From: Bacillus infantis
GTDB taxonomy: Bacteria > Bacillota > Bacilli > Bacillales > Cytobacillaceae
Reading direction: 5' to 3'
DNA: 64,000 nucleotides
NCBI RefSeq assembly: GCF_020171945.1
Contig: NZ_JAIVAP010000014.1
Span: forward strand, 48,962-112,961
The position numbers were made by a program, and so were the translations under genes. This document shows positions 51,324 through 61,335 of this stretch, one piece after another. The notes under the pieces are model-generated. The model was not told where the DNA came from. It did no database searches and saw nothing but the letters and a program-made list of their open reading frames with translations. Within the stretch, counting starts at the first letter, position 1, and each line of letters starts with the position of its first letter.

Positions 51324-51761
51324 TTATTTCATTCTTTCCAGCAGTTCATTCAGCTTTTTGAGCCCTTCAATTATGTCAGTAAGCGACTCATCGGATTCGT
51401 CTTTTATGGAAAAAGAGATTTTCTCAATCAGTGCTGCATTTATTTCCTCAACAGTCTGTGCACCCTTATCGGTAAGGGCTACCTTGACGACCCGCTCATC
51501 ATTGGGATCCCGGAACCGCCTCAGGAATTCCAGCTTTTCGAGTTTTTTGCACATGGTCGAAATATTGGTGCCAGCCATGTTCAGGCGGGCTGCGAGGCTG
51601 CCGATTGTATGGGAGCCATGCTGCTGCACTTCGACCAGTATGCGGATCTGCAGGCTTGTCAGCCCATATTGCTCACAAATAGAGGTGATGATCACATTCG
51701 TATTTTCGCTGATCTTCCGTGTATAATTCCAGAGCATATTTTTAAAATCCATAACAACCAT
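51324..51761 (-). CDS. MarR-family regulator of the terC operon
   Basis: 145 residues, MarR winged HTH (HTIGSLAARLNMAGTNISTMCKKLEKLEFLRRFRDPNDERVVKVAL). Two Cys (one in the N-terminal SICEQYG helix, one in the recognition helix) could sense thiol stress. The ATG is seven bases from GGAGG. It is transcribed from a promoter covered by a large palindrome, so autoregulation together with terC is likely. Confidence 0.85.
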   Translation of the reverse strand: MVVMDFKNMLWNYTRKISENTNVIITSICEQYGLTSLQIRILVEVQQHGSHTIGSLAARLNMAGTNISTMCKKLEKLEFLRRFRDPNDERVVKVALTDKGAQTVEEINAALIEKISFSIKDESDESLTDIIEGLKKLNELLERMK

Positions 51762-51777
51762 GCATGTTCCTCCGTTA

Positions 51778-51838
51778 AGTATGATTTATATTATATATAA
51801 TCTATATATATTATAAATCATACTATTATAGTTGGCAA
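51778..51838 (-). promoter_or_regulatory. marR-terC promoter within a 47-bp palindrome
   Basis: On the minus strand: -35 TTGCCA (51833-51838), 17-bp spacer, -10 TATAAT (51810-51815). The palindrome has perfect 13-bp outer arms AGTATGATTTATA / TATAAATCATACT (51778-51790, 51812-51824) around a TATA-rich centre and covers the -10 and start point. Confidence 0.8.
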
Positions 51839-51869
51839 GTATCTCAAATAATGCGCGGGCTCAAAAAAA

Positions 51870-51887
51870 GGCCGCTTCACAGCAGCC
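51870..51887 (-). terminator. Terminator of the isoprenoid synthase gene
   Basis: Stem GGCCGC / GCAGCC with one mismatch, six-nt loop, followed by TTTTTTTG on the minus strand. Confidence 0.75.
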
Positions 51888-51901
51888 GGACGCAAACTAT
51901 C

Positions 51902-54268
51902 TTATTTTTCCCGATGGACCATATAATCCAGCAAATATCCCAAAAAGGCAAACTCCCCCCGCAGTTCCTGAAGCAATTCAGCTGCCGAACAGTAATGCTC
52001 CCACATCGCCTTTTTGGCACCTTCCTTTCCAAGCGCCGAAACATAGGTTTCCTTACTGTTCCTGCTATCCGTTCCGACCGGCTTGCCGAGCAGCATCGGA
52101 TCTCCCTCCACGTCGAGCAGGTCATCCCGTATCTGAAAAGCAATGCCGGCATGCCGGGCAAATTTTTTCAGGATGTCGATTTCATCCCGTTCTGCCCCTG
52201 CAAGAATGGCCGGCATGATGATGGACGCCTCAAAGGCAATGCCGGTTTTATAAAAACAAAGAGCATCAAGCTGTTCGGGTGTTAGTGCTTTTCCTTTTGC
52301 TTCAAGGTCCATCGCCTGCCCGCGGCACATTTCAGCGGTCGAACGGGCAGTATAGCGGATCAGTGCCAGGACCGCTTCCGGCGCGAATGAGGTGAGCGAC
52401 GCCTGATCCTCCATAGCTTTCTGTGTCAAATAAAGGCCTGTAAGCTCAGCAGCTGCAGTGCCATATACCTCATGGACAGCGGCCTGCCCCCTTCTGCTCG
52501 GGGCATTATCCTGTGCCGGAAGATCATCGAAGATCAGGGAAGCTGTGTGCATATATTCCAGCGAACGAAAAAGCGGCATCAAAGCAGCTTCCTCCATTCC
52601 GTATGCTTCAACCCCTGCAAACCAGGCAATGACTGGCCTTAGCCTTTTCCCTCCGGCTGCCAGGCTGTAATTGGCCGCCTCCCGGACAGGCTCCTCCATC
52701 ACCAGCTCTATTTCCTTGATTGGAAGCAATTCATTGATTTTTTGCTGCACTTCCTCCACACTGCCGCGGAATTCATCCCGCTCCTGCCGCTGCCTTTTTA
52801 GGCTATCCAGCATATGGTCCCTCAGCAGCTTGTCGAAAAAGTCGACATCAGCAGACTTCGCGGCCGTCTGCTGAATCAGCCGGCTGAATTCCGGGCTGCC
52901 TGGGGCAAACAGGTCCATAACTTCCATGTATTTTTCTTTCCCAAGCCTCTCCCTGCTGCGCTTCAGGCCATTGATGGCCCGGTCCAAAATAACCTCGCTC
53001 GCTTTCGGATCGGAGCCGTAGACATCATGGATGATGTGGGCAATGACGGTCCAGTAGAGCTCAAACGGATTCAGCAGATCCTGCCGCGTCCTATGGTGGG
53101 TGAGATAGTATGTATAAGGGGTGACCGCCCCATCCTCCAGATCAGCGAACAGATCGGCAAAATCATCGGCAAGCTGGTTATAGATTCCATAATAAAAGGT
53201 CCGTCTGTCAAAGCCGTCATCCTTCCCGCTGTTCAGCACCGAACGGACAATCAGGCGTGAAGATGAAGACTTCAGAATCACCGGAATATACAATTCTTCA
53301 TTTGTGTATGATGAATTGTTCAGGTCCTTCTGCCGGTCCACCTCCTGGGACTGGAAAAAGACATAGGCCTGCTCAAGGAAGCTGGCCAGCGTTTCTGTCG
53401 CCTGCTGGGCTTTTATATAATGAAAGGCTTCCCGGAGCTCAGTATGCACATAGGTGATAAAAGGAAGAATAGCATGCTGCCACCTGCCAAGCGGCGGGAC
53501 GCTTCCTGTTGTCAGGGTGGTGCGGATCAGCTCTGAATACTGCTTTTTCTCTTCTTCAGACAGCACCCGGCTGTCCAGCAGATCGTCAATAAAAGGATAA
53601 GTCAGCCCATAGGAATAGCCCAGCCTGATTGCCCGCTCCAGCCTTCTTTTCCGCTCCTCTCCCTCTATCCCTTCTTCCATACCGTCATTTTCATGCATCA
53701 GGACGCCTGCGATGATTTTGATCAGCTTACGCTGGGCATGGGCAGCATCCATGCCTTCAGGGATATTCTGTGCCGTCTGCTGCAATTTTTCCATCAGCCA
53801 GATGACAGCCGATTGGAGGCCCTCTTTCTCAGCCCATCTGTACAGCCCTGCCATGCCGAACTCGCTGGGACTGCCTTCCTGCCGCTTGGCTGTTAGACGC
53901 TCCTTCAGGCTCCCCACTGCCCGTCTGATGCTTTTCTTTGTATCCTGATCATCAAGGGATTTTCCCAGATCCCTCATATATAAATAAGAAATGCTCCGGT
54001 CCAGATAATCATCCAGCTTGCCCCTGTACTCCAGCCACTTGATATAAGAATGATAAGCCTTGGAATCAGGCTTTCTGCTTTTTCGAGAAAAAAACGGCAA
54101 AAATGGCCGCTGCCGATGATTCTTTTTCCATGTATGAAAGTCTCTTTCCAGCACGGGTACAAAGCTTTTTTCTGCAGCCTGGGCGAATAGCACCTGAAAA
54201 TAGGCAGCTGCCTTCTTCTCCGCCTCCCGGTAGCAGGCTTCAGGATTGATTATGGTTTCTTTTATCAT
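51902..54268 (-). CDS. Two-domain isoprenoid synthase: N-terminal class I-like helical domain fused to polyprenyl diphosphate synthase
   Basis: 788 residues. The C-terminal domain (about 500-788) is a complete trans-prenyl diphosphate synthase: GGKRLRPV, first Asp-rich motif DDLPAQDNAPSRRG (about 581), KTG at about 674, second motif FQIRDDLLD (about 711). The N-terminal 480 residues are all-helical and carry their own Asp-rich pair: DDLLD at about 228 and DDFADLFADLEDG at about 368, spaced like a class I isoprenoid synthase. A bifunctional chain-elongating and terpene-forming or prenyl-transferring enzyme is the inference. The start at 54268 follows AAAGGT; the longer frame is unsupported. 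Monocistronic. Confidence 0.7.
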   Translation of the reverse strand: MIKETIINPEACYREAEKKAAAYFQVLFAQAAEKSFVPVLERDFHTWKKNHRQRPFLPFFSRKSRKPDSKAYHSYIKWLEYRGKLDDYLDRSISYLYMRDLGKSLDDQDTKKSIRRAVGSLKERLTAKRQEGSPSEFGMAGLYRWAEKEGLQSAVIWLMEKLQQTAQNIPEGMDAAHAQRKLIKIIAGVLMHENDGMEEGIEGEERKRRLERAIRLGYSYGLTYPFIDDLLDSRVLSEEEKKQYSELIRTTLTTGSVPPLGRWQHAILPFITYVHTELREAFHYIKAQQATETLASFLEQAYVFFQSQEVDRQKDLNNSSYTNEELYIPVILKSSSSRLIVRSVLNSGKDDGFDRRTFYYGIYNQLADDFADLFADLEDGAVTPYTYYLTHHRTRQDLLNPFELYWTVIAHIIHDVYGSDPKASEVILDRAINGLKRSRERLGKEKYMEVMDLFAPGSPEFSRLIQQTAAKSADVDFFDKLLRDHMLDSLKRQRQERDEFRGSVEEVQQKINELLPIKEIELVMEEPVREAANYSLAAGGKRLRPVIAWFAGVEAYGMEEAALMPLFRSLEYMHTASLIFDDLPAQDNAPSRRGQAAVHEVYGTAAAELTGLYLTQKAMEDQASLTSFAPEAVLALIRYTARSTAEMCRGQAMDLEAKGKALTPEQLDALCFYKTGIAFEASIIMPAILAGAERDEIDILKKFARHAGIAFQIRDDLLDVEGDPMLLGKPVGTDSRNSKETYVSALGKEGAKKAMWEHYCSAAELLQELRGEFAFLGYLLDYMVHREK

Positions 54269-54544
54269 CTGGACACTACCTTTGCTTTTGGTCTCTTCTA
54301 TATGTATGCATGCACATGGGCAATCATTAATGAGGCTATCCTTCCATATCATTCTTTTAACATAGCATGTTTGAGGGCTTTTGCGGGGGTCAGACAGGAA
54401 AAAAATCCCCTGTCTGAGAATCAGAGGATTGCCGGGTGTAATTATAAGGCAGGAAGTTTTTCGGATACGGGAGGGTCAACAGAAATATTTGGTACTAGTC
54501 GGCAAGGGCGGGGGCAATGGTTTGTTCCAGGACGGGCCTCCTGT
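54269..54544. other. 276-bp intergenic region
   Basis: Contains a perfect 9-bp inverted repeat TCAGACAGG / CCTGTCTGA (54391-54418) with an A/T-rich loop, possibly a regulatory hairpin or terminator upstream of the isoprenoid synthase gene. A TGCTATGTT extended -10 on the minus strand near 54365 may be its promoter. No gene seen. Confidence 0.5.
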
Positions 54545-55405
54545 TTAAAAAACCAGAAACACCGTCCCAACAGTGATGATCGCCCCGCCCGCAATCGTGT
54601 GCTTCCTTGCTTTTTCTTTTAAAATGATGAAGCTCAGGATCATGGTGAGGACGACGCTGAATTTGTCGATCGGGGCAACGACCGAGACCTTGCCAATCGC
54701 AATCGCGCCGAAGTAGCAGAGCCAGGACAGCCCGGTTGCAGCTCCCGAAAGGATGAGAAACAGATAGCCTTTGGAGGAGATGGTTTTCATTTCCCGGTAG
54801 GTTTTTTGGTAAAAGACAATGGCCCATGCGAACAGGAGGATGACGATGGTCCTCAGAAAGGTGGCGACGTTGGAGTCTACACCCTCCATCCCGATTTTGG
54901 CGAGGATAGAGGTTAAGGCGGCGAAAACAGCACCCAATATCGCATAAACAATATAGCTTTGTGAGCCGGTGAATCTCTTTTTATCTTTGTTTTTGCCGAT
55001 CAGTACGAAGGTGCCGATGGTGATGAGGGCACCTCCGGCCAGGATCTGGGGAGCTGCTGGCTCCCCGAGCAGCAAAATGGAGAGGATGATTGTGAGGACA
55101 ATGCTGGACTTATCAATTGGCACGACCTTGGAAACCTCGCCGATTCCCAGTGCTTTGAAGAAAAACAGCCAGGAAAGTCCTGTTGCGAAGCCTGATAAGA
55201 TAATGAAGAGCATGGCTTTCGGCTGTATCGCAATGATTGTGCCGAACTTGTCTGTAATCAGCACCATGAGAAAAGCGAGAATCAGGACAACGATCGTCCT
55301 GACGGCTGTTGCCAGATTGGTGTTTACATTCTCCATCCCGATTTTCGCCAGAATATTGGTCATCGAGGCGAAAAGAGCGGCCAATAATGCGAGGATGATA
55401 CTCAT
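54545..55405 (-). CDS. EamA/DMT-family transporter
   Basis: 286 residues, ten membrane helices in two EamA repeats. The repeats are clear: ASMTNILAKIGMENVNTNLA pairs with AALTSILAKIGMEGVDSNVA, and ATGLSWLFFFKALGIGEVSK pairs with ATGLSWLCYFGAIAIGKVSV. The substrate of this export family is unknown. The start MSIILALLAA at 55405 has AAGGGAG eight bases upstream. Monocistronic, after the GH1 terminator. Confidence 0.82.
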   Translation of the reverse strand: MSIILALLAALFASMTNILAKIGMENVNTNLATAVRTIVVLILAFLMVLITDKFGTIIAIQPKAMLFIILSGFATGLSWLFFFKALGIGEVSKVVPIDKSSIVLTIILSILLLGEPAAPQILAGGALITIGTFVLIGKNKDKKRFTGSQSYIVYAILGAVFAALTSILAKIGMEGVDSNVATFLRTIVILLFAWAIVFYQKTYREMKTISSKGYLFLILSGAATGLSWLCYFGAIAIGKVSVVAPIDKFSVVLTMILSFIILKEKARKHTIAGGAIITVGTVFLVF

Positions 55406-55445
55406 TGTGACATCTCCCTTGAATAGGATAGCAGCCAATATAAAA

Positions 55446-55467
55446 AGGCTGCCGGTTACAGCAGCCT
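55446..55467 (-). terminator. Terminator of the GH1 gene
   Basis: Seven-bp stem AGGCTGC / GCAGCCT with an 8-nt loop, followed by TTTTTATATT on the minus strand. Confidence 0.83.
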
Positions 55468-55496
55468 GAGACTGGGTACATCCGGTTTCTTGTACC

Positions 55497-57173
<1,677 letters not shown>

Positions 57174-57899
57174 TTGTTTACAAATGAAACCATTGCCAGC
57201 TTTAATCCGCTGGAGATTTCTCTATATAATTATATTTCCCAAAACCGCGGGAAAGTGGTTTATATGCGGATCCGCGAGCTGGCAGATGAAACACATGTTT
57301 CAACAAGCACGATCCTCCGCTTTTGCCGCAAACTGAATTGCGAGGGATTTTCCGAGTTTAAGGTAAAGCTGAAAATGCAGCTTGAGGAACAACAGGGAGC
57401 GGGCATCAAAAGCTCGCGGGAGTCGGCAGCCGAGTTTCTGGAAAGGGCGCTTAAGGGGGATCTTGAGCAGACCGTTACAAAAGCTGCCAGGCTTGTGGCA
57501 GGCGCTGACAGTGTCATTTTTATCGGAATCGGGAGCTCAGGCATCCTGGCTGAATATGGCGCCAGATATTTTTCAAGCTTAGGGGCCTTCTCTCTGTATA
57601 TAAAAGACCCGCACTTCCCGATCCATTCGAAGTGGCAGAAAAACAGCGTCGTCATTGCCCTCTCTGTTTCAGGGGAAACGCCTTTTACTGTGGCACATCT
57701 GAACAGGCTGAAGCAGGAAGGAAGCAGAATCATCAGCATTACGAATAACCGTGCTTCGACGATTGCGAAGATTTCAGATTTGAATATCTCCTATTATGTT
57801 AGTGAGGAATGGATGGGAGAATCCAACATCACCACCCAGGTGCCAGTCGTTTATATTCTTGAATCGATTGCCAGGGAAATACACCGGCTTGGCAATTAG
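57174..57899 (+). CDS. RpiR/MurR-family sugar-phosphate-responsive regulator
   Basis: 241 residues. N-terminal HTH_6 (about 1-75; RIRELADETHVSTSTILRFCRKL, a helix-turn-helix) and a SIS domain (about 105-235; FIGIGSSGILAEYGARYF, ALSVSGETPFTVAHL) that binds phosphosugars. It probably controls the divergent GH1 gene using a 6-phospho-glucoside as ligand. The start is TTG, eleven bases after AAGGGG, so the exact start is uncertain. Confidence 0.85.
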   Translation: MFTNETIASFNPLEISLYNYISQNRGKVVYMRIRELADETHVSTSTILRFCRKLNCEGFSEFKVKLKMQLEEQQGAGIKSSRESAAEFLERALKGDLEQTVTKAARLVAGADSVIFIGIGSSGILAEYGARYFSSLGAFSLYIKDPHFPIHSKWQKNSVVIALSVSGETPFTVAHLNRLKQEGSRIISITNNRASTIAKISDLNISYYVSEEWMGESNITTQVPVVYILESIAREIHRLGN

Positions 57900-57920
57900 G
57901 GCAGCAGGAGGGGGTGAAAA

Positions 57921-57948
57921 GGCCGGGGAACTAATTAAAGACCCGGCC
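57921..57948 (-). terminator. Terminator of the GNAT/YoaP gene
   Basis: Seven-bp stem GGCCGGG / CCCGGCC with a 14-nt loop, followed by TTTTCACC on the minus strand; also close to the rpiR stop. Confidence 0.75.
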
Positions 57949-57967
57949 ATATTATATCGCGGGAAAT

Positions 57968-58741
57968 TCAAATCTGGCCTAAGCCGACCAGCGCCTTCAA
58001 TCGCTTCACCGCCGAATGCACAGTCAGCCTGTGATAAGAAATCAGTGTCCCTTTATAAACAGCCCCGTAAATGCCGTATGGTGTGGGTGAAAGCTGCAGC
58101 AGTTCCTCCCTGCTTGTTAATTCAATGATATTTGCTTTCAGCCCCAGCTTTTCCGCCGCGGCTGTGAGGTTGTCTGCCGCAATTTCCACAAACGGGCACT
58201 GCGGCAGCCGAAGTATTGTCAGCTCTTGGAAAGGCTCCAGCCGCTTCTCCCAGTTATCGGGAAAATAGGGGTCAGCATCATCCGTGAATTTATGGACCAT
58301 AAGCTGGAATCCGTAAGGCGCCCGCCCTTTTTCCACAAATCCATGCTTGATGAAAATGTCCGCGCTTGGCGTCCAGGAGGTATCCGGATTCGTGATTACG
58401 ATGACACCTGCTTTCTGCTGCTTTCTGGCATCCTCTAAGGACCGCTCAATCAATTGCGAGGCATAGCCTTTCCCTGTCACATGCACCCACAGGCAATGGA
58501 TGACAAGATAATTTTCTCCATAGACAGCCCTTGAGGAAAATTCGATCGGTGTATATTCAATGAAGCCTGCCTGCTTGCCGTCCTCCATGATTCTTACATA
58601 TTTCAGGCCCTCCGCAAACCTCTCGGCCAGCCATAGATTTTTATTTTGGTAGCCCCGGGAACCCGGCTTGCTGCGCAGGCAGTAGCAGCCTTTGTCTCCA
58701 AGACATTCTCCATTTAATTCTCTCAGTTCTGCAGCAGGCAT
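57968..58741 (-). CDS. GNAT acetyltransferase with C-terminal YoaP-like domain
   Basis: 257 residues. GNAT region (about 45-155; VIHCLWVHVTGKGYASQLIERS is the acetyl-CoA loop) and a C-terminal domain (about 165-257; LRLPQCPFVEIAADNLTAAAEKLG) like the thioredoxin-fold YoaP domain. N-terminal LNGECLGDKGCYCLRSKPGSRG has three Cys. Role unknown; similar fusions occur in Bacillus YoaP. The leader has a strong hairpin GATGATG / CATCATC (58767-58806). Confidence 0.75.
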   Translation of the reverse strand: MPAAELRELNGECLGDKGCYCLRSKPGSRGYQNKNLWLAERFAEGLKYVRIMEDGKQAGFIEYTPIEFSSRAVYGENYLVIHCLWVHVTGKGYASQLIERSLEDARKQQKAGVIVITNPDTSWTPSADIFIKHGFVEKGRAPYGFQLMVHKFTDDADPYFPDNWEKRLEPFQELTILRLPQCPFVEIAADNLTAAAEKLGLKANIIELTSREELLQLSPTPYGIYGAVYKGTLISYHRLTVHSAVKRLKALVGLGQI

Positions 58742-58976
58742 ATTTCTCTCGTTCCTTTCTCTCTAATTTGCAAGGATGATGAGAGCACGGTTTCATCCGT
58801 CATCATCTCTTCTTTTTTCATCCGTTCCGCCCCCATGCATAATATTTCTTCACCCCGGCCGCTTTTCCTCCTTTTACCAGATAAAGGAGCTGTTTGCTGG
58901 CAGTTCTAACGTTTACCCCCTGCCCATTAAGGTCAAATACACAATATAGGCTGTGTACAAGGAGGTTCATATTGTT

Positions 58977-59387
58977 TTGAGTACTGTTCTAACAGGAGCC
59001 GCCCTCGTTTTTATCGGGGCGAATCTGTATTATTTTTTTGCAAACAAGTCCTATAAGAAGAGCCGCTTCAGCTCTGTCTTATTTTTGAAGTTATTTTTCG
59101 TGATTCTTGGCCTCACCATCGGCTTTGCCGTCATTTTTTATGCCCTTTCACTGGATGATGTGGTACTGCGGATTGGGACACTGGACGGGAAGCCGGCAGA
59201 CCAGTCATTTTGGAATCTGCTCTATTTCAGCGGAGTCACCATTCTATCCGTCGGCTACGGCGACTTGATCCCGGTAGGCTCACTGCGATTTTTTGCCCTG
59301 CTTGAAGCTGCAATCGGCGTCCTGCTGCCGACTGCGTATTTTATGAAAGCGATGGGATCGTCAGGAAATGAAGAAGAGCAGGATTAG
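58977..59387 (+). CDS. Two-helix potassium channel protein
   Basis: 136 residues with three hydrophobic stretches, the last two flanking a pore loop. The selectivity filter is TILSVGYGDLIPVG, matching T-x-G-Y-G-D of K+ channels. No RCK/TrkA-N regulatory domain. The TTG at 58977, about eleven bases after AGGAGG, is preferred; a GTG eight codons upstream contains the ribosome site within its own codons. It lies convergent with nhaC across a shared terminator. Confidence 0.82.
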   Translation: MSTVLTGAALVFIGANLYYFFANKSYKKSRFSSVLFLKLFFVILGLTIGFAVIFYALSLDDVVLRIGTLDGKPADQSFWNLLYFSGVTILSVGYGDLIPVGSLRFFALLEAAIGVLLPTAYFMKAMGSSGNEEEQD

Positions 59388-59418
59388 GGAAGGCATTCCC
59401 ATTCTGTGTCATAAAGAA

Positions 59419-59448
59419 AGGCTGCCGGACAAAATTCTCCGGCAGCCT
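59419..59448. terminator. Bidirectional terminator between the K+ channel gene and nhaC
   Basis: Eleven-bp perfect stem AGGCTGCCGGA / TCCGGCAGCCT with an 8-nt loop and T-rich tails on both strands. Confidence 0.9.
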
Positions 59449-59457
59449 CTTTTTATC

Positions 59458-60879
59458 TTATGATGCTTCCACAGTTTTCATGGAAGTTTTCTTTTTTGGA
59501 CGTTCTTTCTCAGTCATGGTCAGCCCGGTGAATCCGTAGAACAGGGATACGAGCGGGGTGATCAGGGCAAGGAAACAGAATGGCAAATACGTGCCTGTTG
59601 CAACGCCGAGCGCGCCTGCTGTGTAAATGCCGCTTCCGGTCCATGGGACAAGGGACGAGCTTTGTGTCCCTGTATCCTCCAATATTCTCGACAGATTTTC
59701 AGGCTTGAGGTTAAGCCGTTCAAAAATAGGCCTCATCAGTGTGCCGCCCATGACGGTCGAGAAGTATACCGATCCGCCGATGGCAAGTGTGACATAGCTG
59801 ACAAGGATGGTCACAAGGGTCAAAATGCCTGTGCTTTGGATCTTATCGGCAAAAGAAGCAATGAGCGCTTCCAGGACCCCGGATTCGGCAAGCATCCCGC
59901 CAAGGCCCAAGGCGAACAGGAACAGCGCGATGAGCGCAAGCATGCTGACAAGTCCGCCGCGCTGAAGCAGGCTGTCGGCCATTTCAATGCCGGATTCTAC
60001 TCCATAGCCATTATAAAAAATGCTGATCGTATCTGAAAAACTGAAGCCCTGATAAACGATGGCAATGATTCCGCCAACGGCTGCGCCGATAAAGATGGCC
60101 GGGATGGCCGGTTTTTTCAGCATAAGCATCCCGATCAGGACGATGACAGGAATCATCGGCACAAGACCCAGATTAAAAGCTTCAGCCAGATAGGATGTCA
60201 GTTCATTTACACTTGCTGCATCCACAGAGGCTCCGCTGTATCTAAAGCCAATGAAGGTAAAAATAATCGCTGTGATCAAATAGGCCGGCACAGTCGTCCA
60301 GAGCATATGCTTGATATGGCTGAATAAGTCCCCGCCTGAAACGGTAGGCGCCAGATTCGTCGTGTCAGATAACGGCGACATCTTATCCCCGAAATACGCT
60401 CCGCTGATAATGGCGCCTGCCGTCACGCCAACCGGTATGCCCAATGTAGTCCCTACACCCATCATGGCAATCCCTGCTGTTCCGATGGTTCCCCAGGAAG
60501 TCCCTGTTGCCACAGACACCAATGAACAGAACAAAAGGGTCGTGACCAGGAAGAACTGGGGCGATATTGCTTTAATTCCATAATAAATCAGGGTAGGCAC
60601 GGTTCCAGATGCAATCCATGCACCGATTAAAATGCCGACGGTTAAAAGAATCAGCGAAGGCTGAAGCGCCTTGCTCATCGATGACAGCATCGATTTCTCC
60701 ACTTGCTTATAAGAGTATCCCAGCCCCATCATGAAAGGGATCAATACAAGCATACTAATAAACATCAGAATTTGAATCGGTGCATCAAAAGCAAGAATGC
60801 CGACCGAGATGACGGCAATTGCCGCAAATAACATCGATAACGCATAAATAAAAGACGGTTTTCTAATATCGGTTTCCAA
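59458..60879 (-). CDS. nhaC: Na+/H+ antiporter NhaC
   Basis: 473 residues, about 12 helices of the NhaC family. Diagnostic blocks GTSWGTIGTAGIAMMGVG (about 117-134), GAYFGDKMSPLSDTTNLAPT and ILEDTGTQSSSLVPWTGSG. It exports Na+ in exchange for protons (related MleN also carries malate/lactate). The start is TTG at 60879, eight bases after AAGGAG. A leader of about 210 nt contains a structured three-way junction (61013-61075) that may sense ions. Confidence 0.85.
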   Translation of the reverse strand: METDIRKPSFIYALSMLFAAIAVISVGILAFDAPIQILMFISMLVLIPFMMGLGYSYKQVEKSMLSSMSKALQPSLILLTVGILIGAWIASGTVPTLIYYGIKAISPQFFLVTTLLFCSLVSVATGTSWGTIGTAGIAMMGVGTTLGIPVGVTAGAIISGAYFGDKMSPLSDTTNLAPTVSGGDLFSHIKHMLWTTVPAYLITAIIFTFIGFRYSGASVDAASVNELTSYLAEAFNLGLVPMIPVIVLIGMLMLKKPAIPAIFIGAAVGGIIAIVYQGFSFSDTISIFYNGYGVESGIEMADSLLQRGGLVSMLALIALFLFALGLGGMLAESGVLEALIASFADKIQSTGILTLVTILVSYVTLAIGGSVYFSTVMGGTLMRPIFERLNLKPENLSRILEDTGTQSSSLVPWTGSGIYTAGALGVATGTYLPFCFLALITPLVSLFYGFTGLTMTEKERPKKKTSMKTVEAS

Positions 60880-61012
60880 CCAACCACTCCTTACGGTGAA
60901 TTTGATCTTACAACTGTCCTGGATTGTTTTTTGACAAGAATGAAATAAGATCGTTTGTTTTTGCAGTACGAGGTTTAAATAGGATAAAACAGAGGGCCCA
61001 AAAAAGGGCAGC

Positions 61013-61075
61013 AGCGCGCAAAGCTTGATGTGACAAGCTTTACTTGGAAGGCTTATGCAGGGGTTCCTTCACGCT
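61013..61075 (-). ncRNA. Candidate structured leader RNA (riboswitch-like) of nhaC
   Basis: On the minus strand a three-way junction can form: P1 AGCG/CGCT (61072-61075 with 61013-61016), P2 GAAGG/CCTTC (61066-61070 with 61047-61051) around AACCCCTGCATAAG, and P3 AAAGCTTG/CAAGCTTT (61034-61041 with 61020-61027). A second paired region GATCTTA/TAAGATC follows near the ribosome site. Position and target suggest a cation sensor such as the Na+-I (DUF1646) class; I cannot confirm the class by eye. Confidence 0.45.
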
Positions 61076-61099
61076 AACCTTGTAAAAAGGTATATAAAA

Positions 61100-61128
61100 A
61101 TAATACTATAGTGGAATTTTTCTGTAAA
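61100..61128 (-). promoter_or_regulatory. nhaC: Promoter of nhaC leader
   Basis: On the minus strand: -35 TTTACA (61123-61128), 17-bp spacer, -10 TATTAT (61100-61105), which places the RNA start just before the structured leader. Confidence 0.7.
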
Positions 61129-61335
61129 TTCCGATATAGGCGCATATTTCATGATGAAATATGGTGAGCTTACTTCACAGCTTTTTAACTCCTATATCCT
61201 TAGTAATGCGCTGGTATGGTCCGGGAGACTTCCTGAAGGTCAAGCGGGACTATCTTCACACACAAAGACCCCTTGAAACCTTTTCCTGCTCTGTAACGTA
61301 TGCTTTATAAAGGACACTGCGAAAGGAGCACTCAC
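61129..61335 (+). promoter_or_regulatory. Upstream region of DUF2500 gene with ECF-type promoter
   Basis: TGAAAC (61274-61279), 17-bp spacer, CGTA (61297-61300): the sigma-W-like ECF pattern, 35 bp before the start codon. Upstream are a perfect hairpin CATATTTCAT / ATGAAATATG (about 61143-61163) and GGGAGACTTCCTGAAGGTC at about 61224, whose role is not known. Confidence 0.5.

Noticed and set aside
58767..58806. Plus-strand terminator or hidden small gene before the K+ channel gene
   Set aside because: The hairpin GATGATG/CATCATC has a T-rich plus-strand tail but no plus gene ends there; a 27-codon minus frame through it lacks a good ribosome site. Kept only as a leader hairpin.
61201..61260. 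c-di-AMP (ydaO) or Mn riboswitch before DUF2500
   Set aside because: The fragment GGGAGACTTCCTG is suggestive, but the rest of either consensus is missing.
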